Below are positions 28,120 to 37,537 of a stretch of DNA of 64,000 nucleotides, one piece after another. Position 1 is the stretch's first letter. Each line of letters opens with the position of its first letter. The DNA lies in NCBI RefSeq assembly GCF_040538665.1, contig NZ_JBEWXT010000001.1:1018501-1082500 (forward strand), written 5' to 3'. The translations under genes and the position numbers were made by a program. Source of the DNA: Aureibaculum sp. 2308TA14-22. Lineage in GTDB: Bacteria > Bacteroidota > Bacteroidia > Flavobacteriales > Flavobacteriaceae. A model generated the notes under the pieces. The model was not told the origin of the DNA. It saw nothing but the letters and a program-made list of their open reading frames with translations, and searched no databases.

Positions 28120-28425
28120 ATGAAAGTAAATATTCAATCAGTAAATTTTAACATTGACAAAAGCTTAGTTGATTTTATTCAAGTGAAAATAGATAACCTT
28201 GAAAAATATTACGATAAAATAATTGGTTCTGAAGTCTATTTGAAAGTTCAGAATACAAGCGAAAAAGAAAATAAAATTGCAGAAATAAAAATGCTTATTC
28301 CAGGTGATGAATTAATTGTAAAAAAACAATGTAAAACATTTGAAGAAGCTGTTGATTTGATAGCGGAATCTTTAAGAAGGCTACTATGTAAAAAGAAAGA
28401 AAAACAGCGATCATATCATGTATGA
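28120..28425 (+). CDS. hpf: Short ribosome hibernation-promoting factor (HPF/RaiA family)
   Basis: 101 residues, matching short HPF without the dimerisation tail. MKVNIQSVNFNIDKSLVDFIQVKIDNLEKYYDKI and the late KTFEEAVDLIAESLRRLL follow the beta-alpha-beta3-alpha layout of the family. It binds the 30S decoding region in stationary phase. It is coupled to the Xer gene and followed by a tRNA cluster with its own promoter. Confidence 0.92.
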   Translation: MKVNIQSVNFNIDKSLVDFIQVKIDNLEKYYDKIIGSEVYLKVQNTSEKENKIAEIKMLIPGDELIVKKQCKTFEEAVDLIAESLRRLLCKKKEKQRSYHV

Positions 28426-28453
28426 TTTTTAATAAAAAAAATAGACATAAAAG

Positions 28454-28485
28454 TTTTGTAAAAAAAATAAAACTTTATACATTTG
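28454..28485 (+). promoter_or_regulatory. Strong promoter of the tRNA-tuf cluster, TTTTG-N19-TACATTTG
   Basis: TTTTG at 28454-28458 and TACATTTG at 28478-28485 match both consensus elements with 19-base spacing, 41 bases before the first tRNA. It is the best promoter match in the window. Confidence 0.75.
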
Positions 28486-28517
28486 CAAACCGTTAGAAAA
28501 AGCGGTTTGTTTTTTTA
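28486..28517 (+). terminator. Hairpin with T tract just after hpf and overlapping the tRNA start region
   Basis: CAAACCG (28486-28492) pairs with CGGTTTG (28503-28509), followed by eight T. It directly follows the -7 box, so the transcription start of the tRNA operon falls in its left arm. It can terminate hpf transcripts without forming fully in tRNA transcripts. Confidence 0.65.
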
Positions 28518-28525
28518 TATAATAA

Positions 28526-28599
28526 GCCGATATAGCTCAGCTGGCTAGAGCAGCTGATTTGTAATCAGCAGGTCGTGGGTTCGAGTCCCTCTATCGGCT
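28526..28599 (+). tRNA. tRNA-Thr (TGT)
   Basis: 74 bases. Acceptor GCCGATA/TATCGGC, anticodon stem GCTGA/TCAGC with loop TTTGTAA, and T loop GTTCGAGTC. No encoded CCA. Confidence 0.95.
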
Positions 28600-28639
28600 C
28601 AATAATATTAAAATTAGTTCTTTGAATTAAATTTTTTTT

Positions 28640-28721
28640 GGGGAGATACCAAAGTGGCCAACTGGGGCGGACTGTAACTCCGCTGACTTCGTCTTCGTAG
28701 GTTCGAATCCTGCTCTCCCCA
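28640..28721 (+). tRNA. tRNA-Tyr (GTA)
   Basis: 82 bases with a long variable arm. Acceptor GGGGAGA/TCTCCCC, anticodon stem GCGGA/TCCGC with loop CTGTAAC. Confidence 0.95.
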
Positions 28722-28772
28722 CAAAAATTGTATTAAAGTACCATCTCTATACTTATTTATTGTATAGAAAAT

Positions 28773-28845
28773 GCGAGAGTAGCTCAGTTGGTAGAGCGTC
28801 AGCCTTCCAAGCTGAATGTCGCCGGTTCGAACCCGGTCTCTCGCT
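28773..28845 (+). tRNA. tRNA-Gly (TCC), copy 1
   Basis: 73 bases. Acceptor GCGAGAG/CTCTCGC, anticodon stem TCAGC/GCTGA with loop CTTCCAA. Confidence 0.95.
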
Positions 28846-28891
28846 CAAAATATCACATAACCAATAATTTACTTTGGAAATTGTGCAATAT

Positions 28892-28965
28892 GCGGGAGTA
28901 GCTCAGTTGTTTAGAGCGTCAGCCTTCCAGGCTGGAGGTCATTGGTTCAATTCCAGTCTCCCGCT
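28892..28965 (+). tRNA. tRNA-Gly (TCC), divergent copy 2
   Basis: 74 bases. Acceptor GCGGGAG/CTCCCGC, anticodon stem TCAGC/GCTGG (one T-G pair) with loop CTTCCAG. Same anticodon as the preceding tRNA, but acceptor, T arm and D loop length differ. Confidence 0.9.
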
Positions 28966-29021
28966 CTAAGTTCAAGAGTTTAGATAGGCGGTTGTCGTTA
29001 ATCTGAAGTCGGTAATTGTAA

Positions 29022-29093
29022 GCCGGTGTAGCTCAGGGGTAGAGCGTTTCCTTGGTAAGGAAGAGGTCACGGGTTCAATTCCCGTCATTGGCT
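29022..29093 (+). tRNA. tRNA-Thr (GGT)
   Basis: 72 bases. Acceptor GCCGGTG/CATTGGC (two G-T pairs), anticodon stem TTTCC/GGAAG with loop TTGGTAA. Confidence 0.93.
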
Positions 29094-29153
29094 CGAAATT
29101 AAATACAAGAATAACTAAATATATATAATAACTAAGATTTAAAATTAATAATC

Positions 29154-30338
29154 ATGGCAAAAGAAACTTTTGATCGTTCCAAACCGCACTTAAACATAGG
29201 TACAATTGGACACGTAGATCACGGTAAAACAACTTTAACAGCTGCAATTACTAAAGTATTAGCAGACAAAGGTCTTTCTGAAGTAAAAAATTTCGACCAA
29301 ATCGATAACGCTCCAGAAGAAAAAGAGAGAGGTATTACTATTAACACATCTCACGTAGAATATGCAACTGCTAATCGTCATTATGCACACGTTGACTGTC
29401 CTGGTCACGCGGATTATGTAAAAAACATGGTTACTGGTGCTGCTCAAATGGATGGTGCTATTTTAGTAGTAGCTGCAACTGATGGGCCTATGCCTCAAAC
29501 TAGAGAGCATATCTTATTAGGGCGTCAAGTTGGTATTCCAAGAATTGTAGTTTTCTTGAATAAAGTTGATATGGTTGATGACGAAGAGTTATTAGAGCTA
29601 GTTGATATGGAAGTTAGAGATTTATTAAACTTCTATGAATATGATGGTGATAATGGACCTGTAATTTCTGGTTCTGCTTTAGGAGCTTTAAATGGTGAAG
29701 AGAAATGGGTAAATACCGTTATGGAATTAATGGATGCTGTTGATAACTGGATTGAGTTGCCTAAGCGTGATGTTGATAAAGATTTCTTAATGCCAGTTGA
29801 AGATGTATTCTCTATTACTGGTCGTGGTACTGTTGCTACTGGTCGTATTGAAACTGGTGTTGCTAATACTGGTGATGCAGTTGATATTATTGGTATGGGT
29901 GCTGAAAAGTTAGCTTCTACAGTAACTGGAGTTGAAATGTTCCGTAAAATATTGGATAGAGGTGAAGCTGGTGATAACGTAGGTATCTTATTAAGAGGTA
30001 TTGAAAAAACTGATATTAAAAGAGGTATGGTAATCTGTAAGCCAGGTTCTGTAACTCCGCACGATAAGTTCAAAGCTGAGGTTTATATCCTTAAAAAAGA
30101 AGAAGGTGGTCGTCACACTCCTTTCCATAACAATTATCGTCCTCAGTTTTATGTAAGAACAACTGATGTTACAGGTACTATTAATCTGCCTTCTGGTGTA
30201 GAAATGGTTATGCCTGGTGATAACTTAACTATTACTGTTGATTTACATCAACCAATTGCAATGAACGTAGGTTTACGTTTTGCAATCCGTGAAGGAGGTA
30301 GAACAGTAGGTGCAGGTCAGGTAACTGAAATTTTATAA
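29154..30338 (+). CDS. tuf: Elongation factor Tu
   Basis: 394 residues. [13 protein letters not shown] (P loop), [27 protein letters not shown] and the C-terminal [14 protein letters not shown] identify EF-Tu. It delivers aminoacyl-tRNA to the ribosome. It lies 60 bases after tRNA-Thr, in the common bacterial tRNA-tuf-tRNA-Trp-secE-nusG order, and is likely cotranscribed from the promoter at 28454. A hairpin without a T tract separates it from tRNA-Trp. Confidence 0.99.
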   Translation: MAKETFDRSKPHLNIGTIGHVDHGKTTLTAAITKVLADKGLSEVKNFDQIDNAPEEKERGITINTSHVEYATANRHYAHVDCPGHADYVKNMVTGAAQMDGAILVVAATDGPMPQTREHILLGRQVGIPRIVVFLNKVDMVDDEELLELVDMEVRDLLNFYEYDGDNGPVISGSALGALNGEEKWVNTVMELMDAVDNWIELPKRDVDKDFLMPVEDVFSITGRGTVATGRIETGVANTGDAVDIIGMGAEKLASTVTGVEMFRKILDRGEAGDNVGILLRGIEKTDIKRGMVICKPGSVTPHDKFKAEVYILKKEEGGRHTPFHNNYRPQFYVRTTDVTGTINLPSGVEMVMPGDNLTITVDLHQPIAMNVGLRFAIREGGRTVGAGQVTEIL

Positions 30339-30381
30339 GACACCTAATAAATAGTTTTAGTTAAATATATATTATAGGTAT

Positions 30382-30407
30382 AGGTGCTCCTTTAATTAGG
30401 AGCACCT
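30382..30407 (+). promoter_or_regulatory. Perfect 9-bp hairpin between tuf and tRNA-Trp
   Basis: AGGTGCTCC pairs with GGAGCACCT around an 8-base loop. No T run follows, so it is more likely an mRNA-stability or processing element than a terminator; tRNA-Trp begins 11 bases later. Confidence 0.6.
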
Positions 30408-30417
30408 GATATTCTAT

Positions 30418-30490
30418 ACGGGTGTAGCTCAGTTGGTAGAGCACCGGTCTCCAAAACCGGGTGTCGGGAGTTCGAGCCTCTCCACCCGTG
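30418..30490 (+). tRNA. tRNA-Trp (CCA)
   Basis: 73 bases. Acceptor ACGGGTG/CACCCGT, anticodon stem CCGGT/ACCGG with loop CTCCAAA, T loop GTTCGAGCC. It sits in its conserved place between tuf and secE. Confidence 0.96.
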
Positions 30491-30570
30491 CAAATAGTAA
30501 AAAATAGAGTGATTCAAAATTTAAATTTACTCAAAGTGAATTTAATAAAGTATCATAAAAAATAAATACA

Positions 30571-30765
30571 ATGGGTGTAGTTACATATATTAAAGAATCT
30601 TTTGAAGAACTGAATAAGAAAGTTACTTGGATATCTTTTTCAGAAGCTCAAAAGTCTACTGTCGTGGTAGCTATTTTTACTGTGTTGTTTGCTTTAGCGG
30701 TGTTTGCCGTTGACAAATTTTTTCAATTAGGTTTAGAACAATATTTTAATCTGTTTAATAATTAA
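30571..30765 (+). CDS. secE: Preprotein translocase subunit SecE
   Basis: 64 residues: the amphipathic YIKESFEELNKKVTWISFSEAQKSTVVV helix followed by one membrane segment (IFTVLFALAVFAVDKFF). This is the minimal single-span SecE found in most bacteria. It clamps SecY in the inner membrane. nusG begins one base after its stop, as is usual. Confidence 0.95.
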   Translation: MGVVTYIKESFEELNKKVTWISFSEAQKSTVVVAIFTVLFALAVFAVDKFFQLGLEQYFNLFNN

Positions 30766-30766
30766 T

Positions 30767-31318
30767 ATGGCTGATTCTGTAAAGAAATGGTATGTAGTTA
30801 GAGCTATAGGTGGTCAAGAAAATAAAGTGAAGACTTACATTGAGAATGAAATTGCTCGATTAGGACTTTCTGATTATGTTGATCAGGTTTTGGTACCTAC
30901 AGAAAAAGTTATACAAATACGTCAAGGGAAAAAAGTTAATAAAGAAAAAGTTTATTTTCCAGGATATATAATGATTCAAGCAAATTTAACTGGAGAACTT
31001 CCGCATGTTATAAAATCGGTTACTGGTGTAATAGGTTTTTTAGGTGAGGTTAAAGGTGGTGACCCAGTACCTTTGAGAAAATCAGAAGTGAACAGAATGC
31101 TAGGTAAGGTTGATGAATTGGCTGTTCAGAATGAAAATGTTGCAATTCCTTATGTAAAAGGAGAAACAGTTAAAGTGATTGATGGGCCATTTAACGGATT
31201 TGATGGTACTATTGAAAATATAAATGAAGAAAAACGTAAACTTGAAGTTATGGTTAAAATCTTTGGAAGAAAAACTCCATTGGAATTAAGCTATATGCAA
31301 GTTGAGAAAATATCATAA
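30767..31318 (+). CDS. nusG: Transcription termination/antitermination factor NusG
   Basis: 183 residues. The NGN domain opens KKWYVVRAIGGQENKVKTYIE and includes VYFPGYIMIQANL. The C-terminal KOW domain holds VKVIDGPFNGFDGTIENIN. It links RNA polymerase to Rho or to ribosomal protein S10. It lies between secE and the L11 operon, with a leader hairpin after it. Confidence 0.97.
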   Translation: MADSVKKWYVVRAIGGQENKVKTYIENEIARLGLSDYVDQVLVPTEKVIQIRQGKKVNKEKVYFPGYIMIQANLTGELPHVIKSVTGVIGFLGEVKGGDPVPLRKSEVNRMLGKVDELAVQNENVAIPYVKGETVKVIDGPFNGFDGTIENINEEKRKLEVMVKIFGRKTPLELSYMQVEKIS

Positions 31319-31328
31319 ATGTTACATA

Positions 31329-31370
31329 TTTAGGACTACTATTTAAGCTTTCCATTAAATAGAGTCTAAA
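31329..31370 (+). promoter_or_regulatory. Leader hairpin upstream of rplK
   Basis: CTATTTAA (31339-31346) pairs with TTAAATAG (31355-31362), extended by ACT/AGT and TTTAG/CTAAA segments with two single-base bulges. It occupies the 66-base nusG-rplK gap, where L1 autoregulation acts in many bacteria. Whether it is an L1 site is inference. Confidence 0.55.
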
Positions 31371-31384
31371 CTAAAGTTTAAAAA

Positions 31385-31822
31385 ATGGCAAAAGAAGTTA
31401 GTAAGGTTGTAAAATTACAAGTTCGTGGAGGGGCAGCAAATCCTTCGCCGCCTGTTGGACCTGCTTTAGGTGCTGCTGGGGTAAATATCATGGAGTTCTG
31501 TAAGCAATTTAATGCTAGAACTCAAGATAGACATGGTAAAGTGTTACCAGTGGTAATTACTGTTTTTAAAGATAAGTCTTTTGACTTTGTTGTAAAAACA
31601 CCACCTGCTGCAGTACAATTATTAGAAGCTGCTAAAACTAAAAAAGGTTCTGGTGAGCCTAATCGAAAAAAAGTAGCTACGGTAACTTGGGATCAAGTAA
31701 AAACCATTGCCGAAGACAAAATGCAAGATTTGAATGCATTTAAAGTTGAATCGGCAATGAAAATGGTTGCAGGTACAGCAAGATCAATGGGAATAAGAGT
31801 TAAAGGAAAGTTTCCTGCTTAA
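31385..31822 (+). CDS. rplK: 50S ribosomal protein uL11
   Basis: 145 residues. The [34 protein letters not shown] stretch is the conserved N-terminal domain, and [10 protein letters not shown] is the C-terminal RNA-binding part. uL11 forms the base of the factor-binding stalk. It starts the L11-L1-L10-L7/L12 block, 20 bases before rplA. Confidence 0.99.
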   Translation: MAKEVSKVVKLQVRGGAANPSPPVGPALGAAGVNIMEFCKQFNARTQDRHGKVLPVVITVFKDKSFDFVVKTPPAAVQLLEAAKTKKGSGEPNRKKVATVTWDQVKTIAEDKMQDLNAFKVESAMKMVAGTARSMGIRVKGKFPA

Positions 31823-31842
31823 ACTTTATAATTTTATAAAAA

Positions 31843-32541
31843 ATGTCGAAATTAACTAAAAATAGAAAAGAAGCTAAAGCAAAAGTAGATGCTACTAAAG
31901 CATATCCTTTAGACGAAGCGGCTGTTTTGGTAAAAGAAATATCCAATGTAAAGTTTGATCCATCTATTGATGTTGCAGTTCGTTTAGGAGTTGATCCTAG
32001 AAAAGCAAATCAAATGGTTCGTGGTGTTGTAACATTACCACACGGAACAGGTAAAGATGTAAAAGTACTTGCATTAGTAACACCAGATAAAGAAGCAGAA
32101 GCTAAAGAGGCAGGTGCTGATTATGTTGGTTTAGATGAATACCTTCAAAAAATTAAAGGAGGATGGACAGATGTTGACGTAATTGTAACTATGCCAAGTG
32201 TTATGGGTAAATTAGGTCCTTTAGGTAGAGTGTTAGGCCCACGTGGTTTAATGCCAAATCCTAAGACTGGTACCGTAACTATGGATGTTGCAAAAGCTGT
32301 TGCAGACGTTAAAGGTGGTAAGATTGATTTTAAAGTTGATAAAACAGGAATCATTCATGCTGCTATAGGTAAAGCGTCTTTTGACGCCGATAAAATTGCT
32401 GGTAACGCTAAAGAATTGTTCTCAACAATTATGAAGTTAAAACCAACAACCTCTAAAGGAGTATATGTAAAAAGTGTCTTTATGTCTAGTACCATGAGTC
32501 CTAGTATAGAAATAGATACTAAATCAGTTGTAGCAAGTTAA
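31843..32541 (+). CDS. rplA: 50S ribosomal protein uL1
   Basis: 232 residues. [30 protein letters not shown] is the family signature. The protein forms the movable L1 stalk at the E site and is the usual autorepressor of its operon. The C-terminus [14 protein letters not shown] is typical. It is 12 bases from rplJ. Confidence 0.99.
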   Translation: MSKLTKNRKEAKAKVDATKAYPLDEAAVLVKEISNVKFDPSIDVAVRLGVDPRKANQMVRGVVTLPHGTGKDVKVLALVTPDKEAEAKEAGADYVGLDEYLQKIKGGWTDVDVIVTMPSVMGKLGPLGRVLGPRGLMPNPKTGTVTMDVAKAVADVKGGKIDFKVDKTGIIHAAIGKASFDADKIAGNAKELFSTIMKLKPTTSKGVYVKSVFMSSTMSPSIEIDTKSVVAS

Positions 32542-32553
32542 AAGTTTAGAAAA

Positions 32554-33069
32554 ATGACTAGAGAACAAAAATCACAAGTAATAGACGACTTAACAGGCCA
32601 ATTAGCTGATAATAGCACAATATACCTTGCAGATATATCGGGCTTAGATGCATCAAACACTACAAAATTACGTAGAGCTTGTTTCAAAGCGAATGTAAGA
32701 TTGGCAGTTGTTAAAAACACGTTGCTTACCAAAGCAATGGAAAAATCTGATAAAGATTTTGGAGAGTTACCTGAAGTTTTAAAGGGAAATACCTCTTTGA
32801 TGATTTCTGAAATAGGTAATGCTCCCGCAAAAGTAATTAAAGAATTTCGTAAAAAATCTGACAAACCAGTTCTTAAAGGAGCTTATATTGAAGAGTCTAT
32901 TTATGTTGGCGATAACCAATTAGATACACTTGTAAGTATTAAATCTAAAGAAGAACTTATTGGTGAAGTTATCACATTGTTACAGTCTCCAGCTAAAAAT
33001 GTTATTGGAGCTTTACAATCTGGCGGTCAGAAAATATCTGGAATTATTAAGACTTTATCAGTAAAATAA
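32554..33069 (+). CDS. rplJ: 50S ribosomal protein uL10
   Basis: 171 residues. The NSTIYLADISGLDASNTTKLRRACF N-terminal domain and the C-terminal SPAKNVIGALQSGGQKISGIIKTL helix, which binds L7/L12 dimers, are present. It lies only 12 bases after rplA, so there is no room for the long L10 leader that many other bacteria have. Confidence 0.98.
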   Translation: MTREQKSQVIDDLTGQLADNSTIYLADISGLDASNTTKLRRACFKANVRLAVVKNTLLTKAMEKSDKDFGELPEVLKGNTSLMISEIGNAPAKVIKEFRKKSDKPVLKGAYIEESIYVGDNQLDTLVSIKSKEELIGEVITLLQSPAKNVIGALQSGGQKISGIIKTLSVK

Positions 33070-33117
33070 ACAGTACGCACTTATAAACTAAATAATAAAA
33101 AATTAAAACAAACAAAA

Positions 33118-33495
33118 ATGGCAGAATTAAAAGATTTCGCAGAACAATTAGTTAACTTAACGGTAAAAGAAGTTAACGAATTAGCTGATATTTTAAAAGA
33201 AGAATACGGTATAGAACCTGCAGCAGCAGCTGTAGCAGTAGCAGGTCCTGGTGCTGGTGGCGGTGAAGACGCAGCAGAAGAAAAATCAGAATTTGATGTA
33301 ATTTTAAAAGCAGCTGGTGGTTCAAAATTAGCTGTAGTAAAGTTAGTTAAAGAATTAACAGGTTTAGGTCTTAAAGACGCTAAAGAATTAGTTGATGGTG
33401 CTCCTAAAGCAATTAAAGAAGGAGTATCTAAAGAAGAAGCTGAAGGGCTTAAAACATCTTTAGAAGAAGCTGGAGCTGAGGTTGAGCTTAAATAA
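33118..33495 (+). CDS. rplL: 50S ribosomal protein bL12 (L7/L12)
   Basis: 125 residues. The N-terminal dimerisation helix ([23 protein letters not shown]) and an alanine/glycine hinge ([15 protein letters not shown]) precede the KTEFDVIL-type C-terminal domain, which includes [28 protein letters not shown]. It recruits translation factors. A hairpin in the 135-base gap precedes rpoB. Confidence 0.99.
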   Translation: MAELKDFAEQLVNLTVKEVNELADILKEEYGIEPAAAAVAVAGPGAGGGEDAAEEKSEFDVILKAAGGSKLAVVKLVKELTGLGLKDAKELVDGAPKAIKEGVSKEEAEGLKTSLEEAGAEVELK

Positions 33496-33531
33496 GCTCA
33501 CAACCCTGAGTATTCGGGGCTAAACAATTAA

Positions 33532-33570
33532 GGTTTAGGTCTTCCGTCATTGGGCGGAATGGCCTAGACC
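33532..33570 (+). promoter_or_regulatory. Two-part hairpin between rplL and rpoB
   Basis: GGTTTAGG (33532-33539) pairs with CCTAGACC (33563-33570), and TTCCG (33542-33546) with CGGAA (33555-33559) inside it. The following bases ATTTTGCG are a poor T tract. The position matches the rplL-rpoB attenuator or RNase III site known in enterobacteria, so it probably sets the ratio of ribosomal protein to polymerase expression. Confidence 0.65.
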
Positions 33571-33630
33571 ATTTTGCGTATATATTCGTTCTTTTAAGTT
33601 CATCATTTTTTTAATTAAAAAATTTCTCCA

Positions 33631-36600
33631 TTGGCAACAAATACAAGTACCGAAAGAGTAAACTTCTCATCTGCAAAACTAATTACTGATTATCCAGACT
33701 TTTTGGATATTCAAGTAAAATCTTTTCAAGATTTCTTTCAATTAGAAACTAAAGCAGACGAAAGAAGTGACGAAGGTTTATTTAAAACGTTCTCAGACAA
33801 TTTTCCTATTACCGATACTAGAAATCAATTTGTATTAGAATTTATAGATTATTTTGTTGACCCACCTAGATATTCTATTCAAGAATGTATTGAAAGGGGT
33901 TTAACATATAGCGTTCCGTTAAAAGCAAGGCTAAAATTATATTGTACTGATCCTGAGCATGAAGATTTTGAAACTATTGTTCAAGATGTTTATTTAGGTA
34001 CAATTCCCTACATGACACATAGTGGTACATTTGTTATCAATGGTGCAGAGAGAGTAGTAGTATCGCAATTACACCGTTCGCCGGGAGTTTTCTTTGGTCA
34101 ATCTTTCCACGCAAATGGTACTAAATTATATTCTGCTAGGGTAATTCCTTTTAAGGGTTCTTGGATAGAATTTGCTACAGATATCAATAGCGTAATGTAT
34201 GCTTATATTGATAGAAAGAAAAAATTACCAGTTACCACATTATTCCGTGCTATCGGATTTGAACGTGATAAAGATATATTAGAAATTTTTGATCTTGCCG
34301 ATGAAATTAAAGTTTCTAAAAGCGGATTAAAGAAAGTCTTAGATCGTAAGTTAGCGGCTAGAGTTTTAAAAACTTGGCACGAAGATTTTGTAGATGAGGA
34401 TACTGGTGAAGTTGTATCCATTGAACGTAATGAGATTATTTTAGATAGAGATACAGTACTTGAAAAAGAGCATATAGAAGAGATTTTAGATGCTGGTACC
34501 AAAACAATTCTTCTACATAAAGAAGACAATCAAATGGGTGATTATGCAATTATCCATAATACTTTACAAAAAGATCCTACAAATTCAGAAAAAGAAGCTG
34601 TAGAACATATTTACCGTCAGTTACGTAATGCTGAACCGCCAGATTATGAAACTGCCAAGGGTATCATTAATAAATTATTCTTCTCTGAACAACGTTACAA
34701 TTTAGGTGAGGTTGGTCGTTATAGAATGAATAAAAAATTAGGCTTAGACATTGATATTGAAGAACGTGTCTTAACCAAGATGGATATCATTACAATCATC
34801 AAGAATTTAATCAAATTAGTTAATTCTAAAGCTGAAGTTGATGATATTGATCACTTATCTAACCGTCGAGTAAGAACAGTAGGAGAGCAGTTGGCAAGCC
34901 AGTTTGGCGTTGGTCTTTCTCGTATGGCTCGTACCATTAGAGAACGTATGAATGTGCGTGATAATGAGGTGTTTACACCTATTGATTTGATTAATGCGAA
35001 AACATTATCATCGGTTATCAACTCGTTTTTTGGTACCAACCAGTTATCTCAATTTATGGATCAAACGAATCCATTAGCAGAGATTACACACAAAAGAAGG
35101 CTATCTGCATTAGGCCCTGGTGGTTTATCAAGAGAAAGGGCTGGGTTTGAGGTACGTGATGTTCACTATACACATTACGGTCGTCTTTGTCCTATTGAAA
35201 CGCCTGAAGGACCGAATATTGGATTGATTTCTTCATTAGCAGTTTATGCTAAAGTGAATAATTTAGGATTTATTGAAACACCTTACCGTGAAGTTGTAGA
35301 GGGTAATATTGATACTAAAAAGACACCAATTTATTTAAGTGCCGAAGAAGAAGAAGGTAAGAAAATTGCTCAATCTAACTTAGATTTAGATAAGGATGGT
35401 AAAATAGAATTAGACAAAGTAGTAGCCAGAGAAGAAGGTGATTTCCCATTAGTAACTCCAGGAGAAGTGAACTATATGGATGTATCACCAAATCAAATTG
35501 CTTCTATTTCTGCATCTTTAATTCCATTTTTAGAACATGATGATGCTAACCGTGCATTAATGGGATCTAACATGATGCGTCAAGCAGTACCGTTAATGAG
35601 ACCTGAGTCTCCAATTGTAGGTACAGGTTTAGAGCGTAGAGTAGCAACAGATTCTAGAATTTTGATAAATGCTGAAGGTAATGGTGTTGTAGAATATGTA
35701 GATTCTGATAAGATTACTATTAAATATGATAGAACTGATGAAGAAAGATTGGTAAGTTTTACTGAAGATAGTAAAACATACAATCTTATTAAATTTAGAA
35801 AAACGAATCAAGGTACTTCAATAAACTTACACCCTATTGTTACCAAAGGAGACAAAGTTACTAAAGGTCAAGTATTGTGTGAAGGTTATGCTACTGAGAA
35901 GGGTGAATTAGCTTTAGGTAGAAATATGAAAGTAGCCTTTATGCCTTGGAAAGGGTATAACTTTGAGGATGCTATTGTAATTTCCGAAAAAGTAGTTCGT
36001 GAAGATATTTTTACTTCAATTCATATTGATGAGTATTCATTAGATGTAAGGGATACTAAATTAGGTGCCGAAGAGCTAACAAATGATATACCAAATGTTA
36101 GTGAAGAGGCCACTAAAGATTTAGATGAAAATGGTATGATAAGAATTGGTGCTGAGATAAAACCAGGCGATATTCTTATCGGTAAGATCACTCCTAAAGG
36201 AGAATCTGATCCAACACCCGAAGAAAAATTATTACGTGCTATTTTTGGTGATAACGCTGGTGATGTAAAAGATGCTTCTTTAAAAGCTTCACCTTCACTA
36301 AATGGTGTTGTTATCGATAAAAAATTGTTCCAAAGAACAATTAAAGATAAAGCAAAAAGAAGTCAAGACAAAGAAGATATTGCAAAGCTTGAGGCTGAAT
36401 TCACGCTTAAATTTGATGATATTAGAGAGCGTTTGGTTGAAAAACTATTCAGTTTAGTAAATGGTAAGACCGCACAAGGTGTATTGAACGATTTAGGTGA
36501 AGAAGTTTTCCCTAAAGGAAAAAAATATACCTTAAAAATGTTAAATACCGTAACTGATTTTGAGTATTTAACTAAAGGAACATGGACTACCGATGATCAT

Positions 36601-37446
36601 CTTAATAAATTAATTACAGAATTAATTCACAATTATAAAATTAAAGTGAATGATATTCAAGGTGCTTTGCGTAGAGAAAAATTTACTATTACCGTAGGTG
36701 ATGAATTACCAGCAGGTATTGTAAAATTAGCGAAAGTTTATATTGCTAAAAAGCGTAAGCTTAAAGTGGGCGATAAAATGGCAGGTCGCCACGGTAACAA
36801 AGGTATTGTAGCTCGTATCGTACGTGCTGAAGATATGCCTTTCTTAGAAGACGGAACTCCTGTTGATATTGTATTAAACCCATTAGGTGTACCATCTCGT
36901 ATGAATATTGGTCAAATTTATGAAACCGTATTAGGTTGGGCTGGACAAAAATTAGATCAAAAATATGCGACACCAATTTTTGATGGTGCTAGCATAGATC
37001 AAATTACTAATCTAACTAATGAAGCAGGTGTACCTGAATTTGGGCATACCTACTTATATGATGGTGGAACAGGTGAGCGTTTTGATCAACCAGCAACAGT
37101 TGGAGTAATTTATATGATTAAGTTAGGGCATATGATTGAAGATAAAATGCATGCACGTTCTATAGGACCTTACTCCTTAATTACTCAACAACCATTAGGT
37201 GGTAAAGCACAATTTGGTGGTCAACGTTTTGGTGAAATGGAAGTTTGGGCATTAGAAGCTTATGGAGCATCTGCTACACTTAGAGAAATCTTAACTGTAA
37301 AATCGGATGACGTATTAGGTAGAGCTAAAACTTACGAATCTATCGTAAAAGGAGAGCCTATGCCAGAACCTGGTTTACCAGAATCATTTAACGTATTAAT
37401 GCACGAGTTAAAAGGACTTGGCTTAGACGTTAGATTAGAGGAATAA
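33631..37446 (+). CDS. rpoB: RNA polymerase beta subunit
   Basis: 1271 residues, the Bacteroidota length. The start is TTG at 33631. The conserved N-terminal sequence [15 protein letters not shown] begins right after it, and no ATG or GTG is in frame nearby. [33 protein letters not shown] is the rifampicin region, and [13 protein letters not shown] and the [25 protein letters not shown]-terminus are catalytic-core landmarks. It is followed by two hairpins and rpoC. Confidence 0.98.
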   Translation: MATNTSTERVNFSSAKLITDYPDFLDIQVKSFQDFFQLETKADERSDEGLFKTFSDNFPITDTRNQFVLEFIDYFVDPPRYSIQECIERGLTYSVPLKARLKLYCTDPEHEDFETIVQDVYLGTIPYMTHSGTFVINGAERVVVSQLHRSPGVFFGQSFHANGTKLYSARVIPFKGSWIEFATDINSVMYAYIDRKKKLPVTTLFRAIGFERDKDILEIFDLADEIKVSKSGLKKVLDRKLAARVLKTWHEDFVDEDTGEVVSIERNEIILDRDTVLEKEHIEEILDAGTKTILLHKEDNQMGDYAIIHNTLQKDPTNSEKEAVEHIYRQLRNAEPPDYETAKGIINKLFFSEQRYNLGEVGRYRMNKKLGLDIDIEERVLTKMDIITIIKNLIKLVNSKAEVDDIDHLSNRRVRTVGEQLASQFGVGLSRMARTIRERMNVRDNEVFTPIDLINAKTLSSVINSFFGTNQLSQFMDQTNPLAEITHKRRLSALGPGGLSRERAGFEVRDVHYTHYGRLCPIETPEGPNIGLISSLAVYAKVNNLGFIETPYREVVEGNIDTKKTPIYLSAEEEEGKKIAQSNLDLDKDGKIELDKVVAREEGDFPLVTPGEVNYMDVSPNQIASISASLIPFLEHDDANRALMGSNMMRQAVPLMRPESPIVGTGLERRVATDSRILINAEGNGVVEYVDSDKITIKYDRTDEERLVSFTEDSKTYNLIKFRKTNQGTSINLHPIVTKGDKVTKGQVLCEGYATEKGELALGRNMKVAFMPWKGYNFEDAIVISEKVVREDIFTSIHIDEYSLDVRDTKLGAEELTNDIPNVSEEATKDLDENGMIRIGAEIKPGDILIGKITPKGESDPTPEEKLLRAIFGDNAGDVKDASLKASPSLNGVVIDKKLFQRTIKDKAKRSQDKEDIAKLEAEFTLKFDDIRERLVEKLFSLVNGKTAQGVLNDLGEEVFPKGKKYTLKMLNTVTDFEYLTKGTWTTDDHLNKLITELIHNYKIKVNDIQGALRREKFTITVGDELPAGIVKLAKVYIAKKRKLKVGDKMAGRHGNKGIVARIVRAEDMPFLEDGTPVDIVLNPLGVPSRMNIGQIYETVLGWAGQKLDQKYATPIFDGASIDQITNLTNEAGVPEFGHTYLYDGGTGERFDQPATVGVIYMIKLGHMIEDKMHARSIGPYSLITQQPLGGKAQFGGQRFGEMEVWALEAYGASATLREILTVKSDDVLGRAKTYESIVKGEPMPEPGLPESFNVLMHELKGLGLDVRLEE

Positions 37447-37451
37447 TTTTA

Positions 37452-37494
37452 TCCCCACGAAAGTGGGGAACTGTTCTATTTTAGTTGGACAGTT
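37452..37494 (+). promoter_or_regulatory. Two adjacent hairpins between rpoB and rpoC, one with a GAAA tetraloop
   Basis: TCCCCAC-GAAA-GTGGGGA (37452-37469) is a 7-bp GNRA-capped stem. ACTGTTC (37470-37476) pairs with GGACAGT (37487-37493) right after it. No T tract follows, so this is more likely an mRNA-stability or processing element in the 91-base gap. Confidence 0.7.
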
Positions 37495-37537
37495 AAAACA
37501 ATATATTTTTACATTTTAATTGATTGCATAACATATC

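Noticed and set aside
30382-30407. Hairpin after tuf as an intrinsic terminator
   Set aside because: No T tract follows and tRNA-Trp begins 11 bases later in the conserved operon order.
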